Source: Bacteroidales bacterium (lineage in GTDB: Bacteria; Bacteroidota; Bacteroidia; Bacteroidales; UBA1715). From it: a stretch of DNA of 6,771 nt. The notes beneath the pieces are model-generated. The model saw only the letters and a program-made list of their open reading frames with translations, made no database searches and was not told where the DNA came from. The position numbers were made by a program, and so were the translations under genes. The DNA lies in NCBI GenBank assembly GCA_031262005.1, contig JAISIO010000122.1:1-6771 (forward strand), read 5' to 3'. The first letter of the stretch is position 1; the number at the start of each line of letters is the position of its first letter. Positions 6,497 through 6,771 of the stretch are shown here, one piece after another.

Positions 6497-6771
6497 ATGC
6501 CTCGTTACTTAGACCCTAAAAACGATTTAACGTTCTATTGCATATTCGGAAAACACAGACACCTGTGTATGAGTTTGCTTAATAGTATGTTGCCGTTAGA
6601 TGTGCCCATAGAAAGCATAGAGTATTTGCCGGCAGAACTCACACCCGAAATTCCCGAAAACCGTAATTCCATAGTTGATGTGCACTGTGTAGATACCAAC
6701 GGCAGACAATTTATAGTAGAAATGCAAATGTATTGGACAGACTCGTTTACCTCACGAGTGCTTTTCAACGC
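6497..6771 (+). CDS. Rpn-like PD-(D/E)XK nuclease family transposase, 5' part only (cut by window end)
   Basis: Ninety-one codons and two bases are visible before the window ends. The N terminus MPRYLDPKNDLTF, the IFGKHRHL segment and FIVEMQMYW belong to the PD-(D/E)XK family often annotated as 'Rpn family recombination-promoting nuclease/putative transposase', common in many copies in Bacteroidales. Expected catalytic residues are Asp61 (in NSIVDVHC) and Glu75-x-Gln77 (in VEMQ), the D...ExQ form of the nuclease motif; both are present. E. coli RpnA relatives show DNA nuclease activity and promote RecA-independent recombination. Where members usually read DLTFKRIFG, this one reads DLTFYCIFG, losing a usually basic pair at 14-15. 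The start is the first ATG in frame, with the family N terminus directly after it; no Shine-Dalgarno is visible. Family members are usually around 300 residues, so about two thirds is outside the window and intactness cannot be judged. Confidence 0.85.
   Translation, partial: MPRYLDPKNDLTFYCIFGKHRHLCMSLLNSMLPLDVPIESIEYLPAELTPEIPENRNSIVDVHCVDTNGRQFIVEMQMYWTDSFTSRVLFN

Noticed and set aside
6535..6768. 77-codon minus-strand open frame at the window end
   Set aside because: It is antisense to the Rpn-like reading frame, whose plus-strand translation matches a known family over its full visible length.

Overview
The window looks like a piece of a Bacteroidota chromosome, most likely order Bacteroidales. 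The reasons are the sequence type of the topoisomerase IV A subunit and of the U32 protein, the lack of clear Shine-Dalgarno sequences before the starts, TAnnTTTG-type -7 boxes in front of several genes, and a partial gene of the PD-(D/E)XK (Rpn-like) 'transposase' family that is abundant in this phylum. These assignments rest on recognising protein families by eye; no database search was run.

Layout. Positions 1-97 are a leader with a -7 box. Positions 98-2725 (+) hold a complete topoisomerase IV subunit A (ParC type). A convergent gap of about 210 bp (2726-2935) carries remnants of an inverted dispersed repeat and a 7-bp tandem repeat that runs into the end of the next gene. Positions 2936-4228 (-) encode a U32-family protein of the TrhP/YegQ type (RNA hydroxylation type, despite the name 'peptidase'). 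After a 51-bp gap, 4280-5908 (-) encode a secreted lytic transglycosylase with a GH23 catalytic domain and two LysM domains. These two minus-strand genes probably share one transcript started near 5950. Positions 5909-6496 contain no credible gene. They hold the transglycosylase promoter, a perfect AT-rich inverted repeat, a composite palindromic repeat element (6046-6331) with 21-bp perfect terminal inverted repeats and internal 51-bp units, a separate strong hairpin (6345-6370), and a promoter for the last gene. Positions 6497-6771 (+) are the first 91 codons of an Rpn-like PD-(D/E)XK nuclease gene cut off by the window edge.

The three complete genes are housekeeping functions (chromosome decatenation, RNA modification, peptidoglycan turnover) with no obvious joint pathway. 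The unusual part is 5976-6771: a structured, apparently non-coding repeat element beside a nuclease of a family linked to recombination and mobility. Whether the two are functionally connected cannot be decided from this window, but it is the best candidate here for something undescribed.
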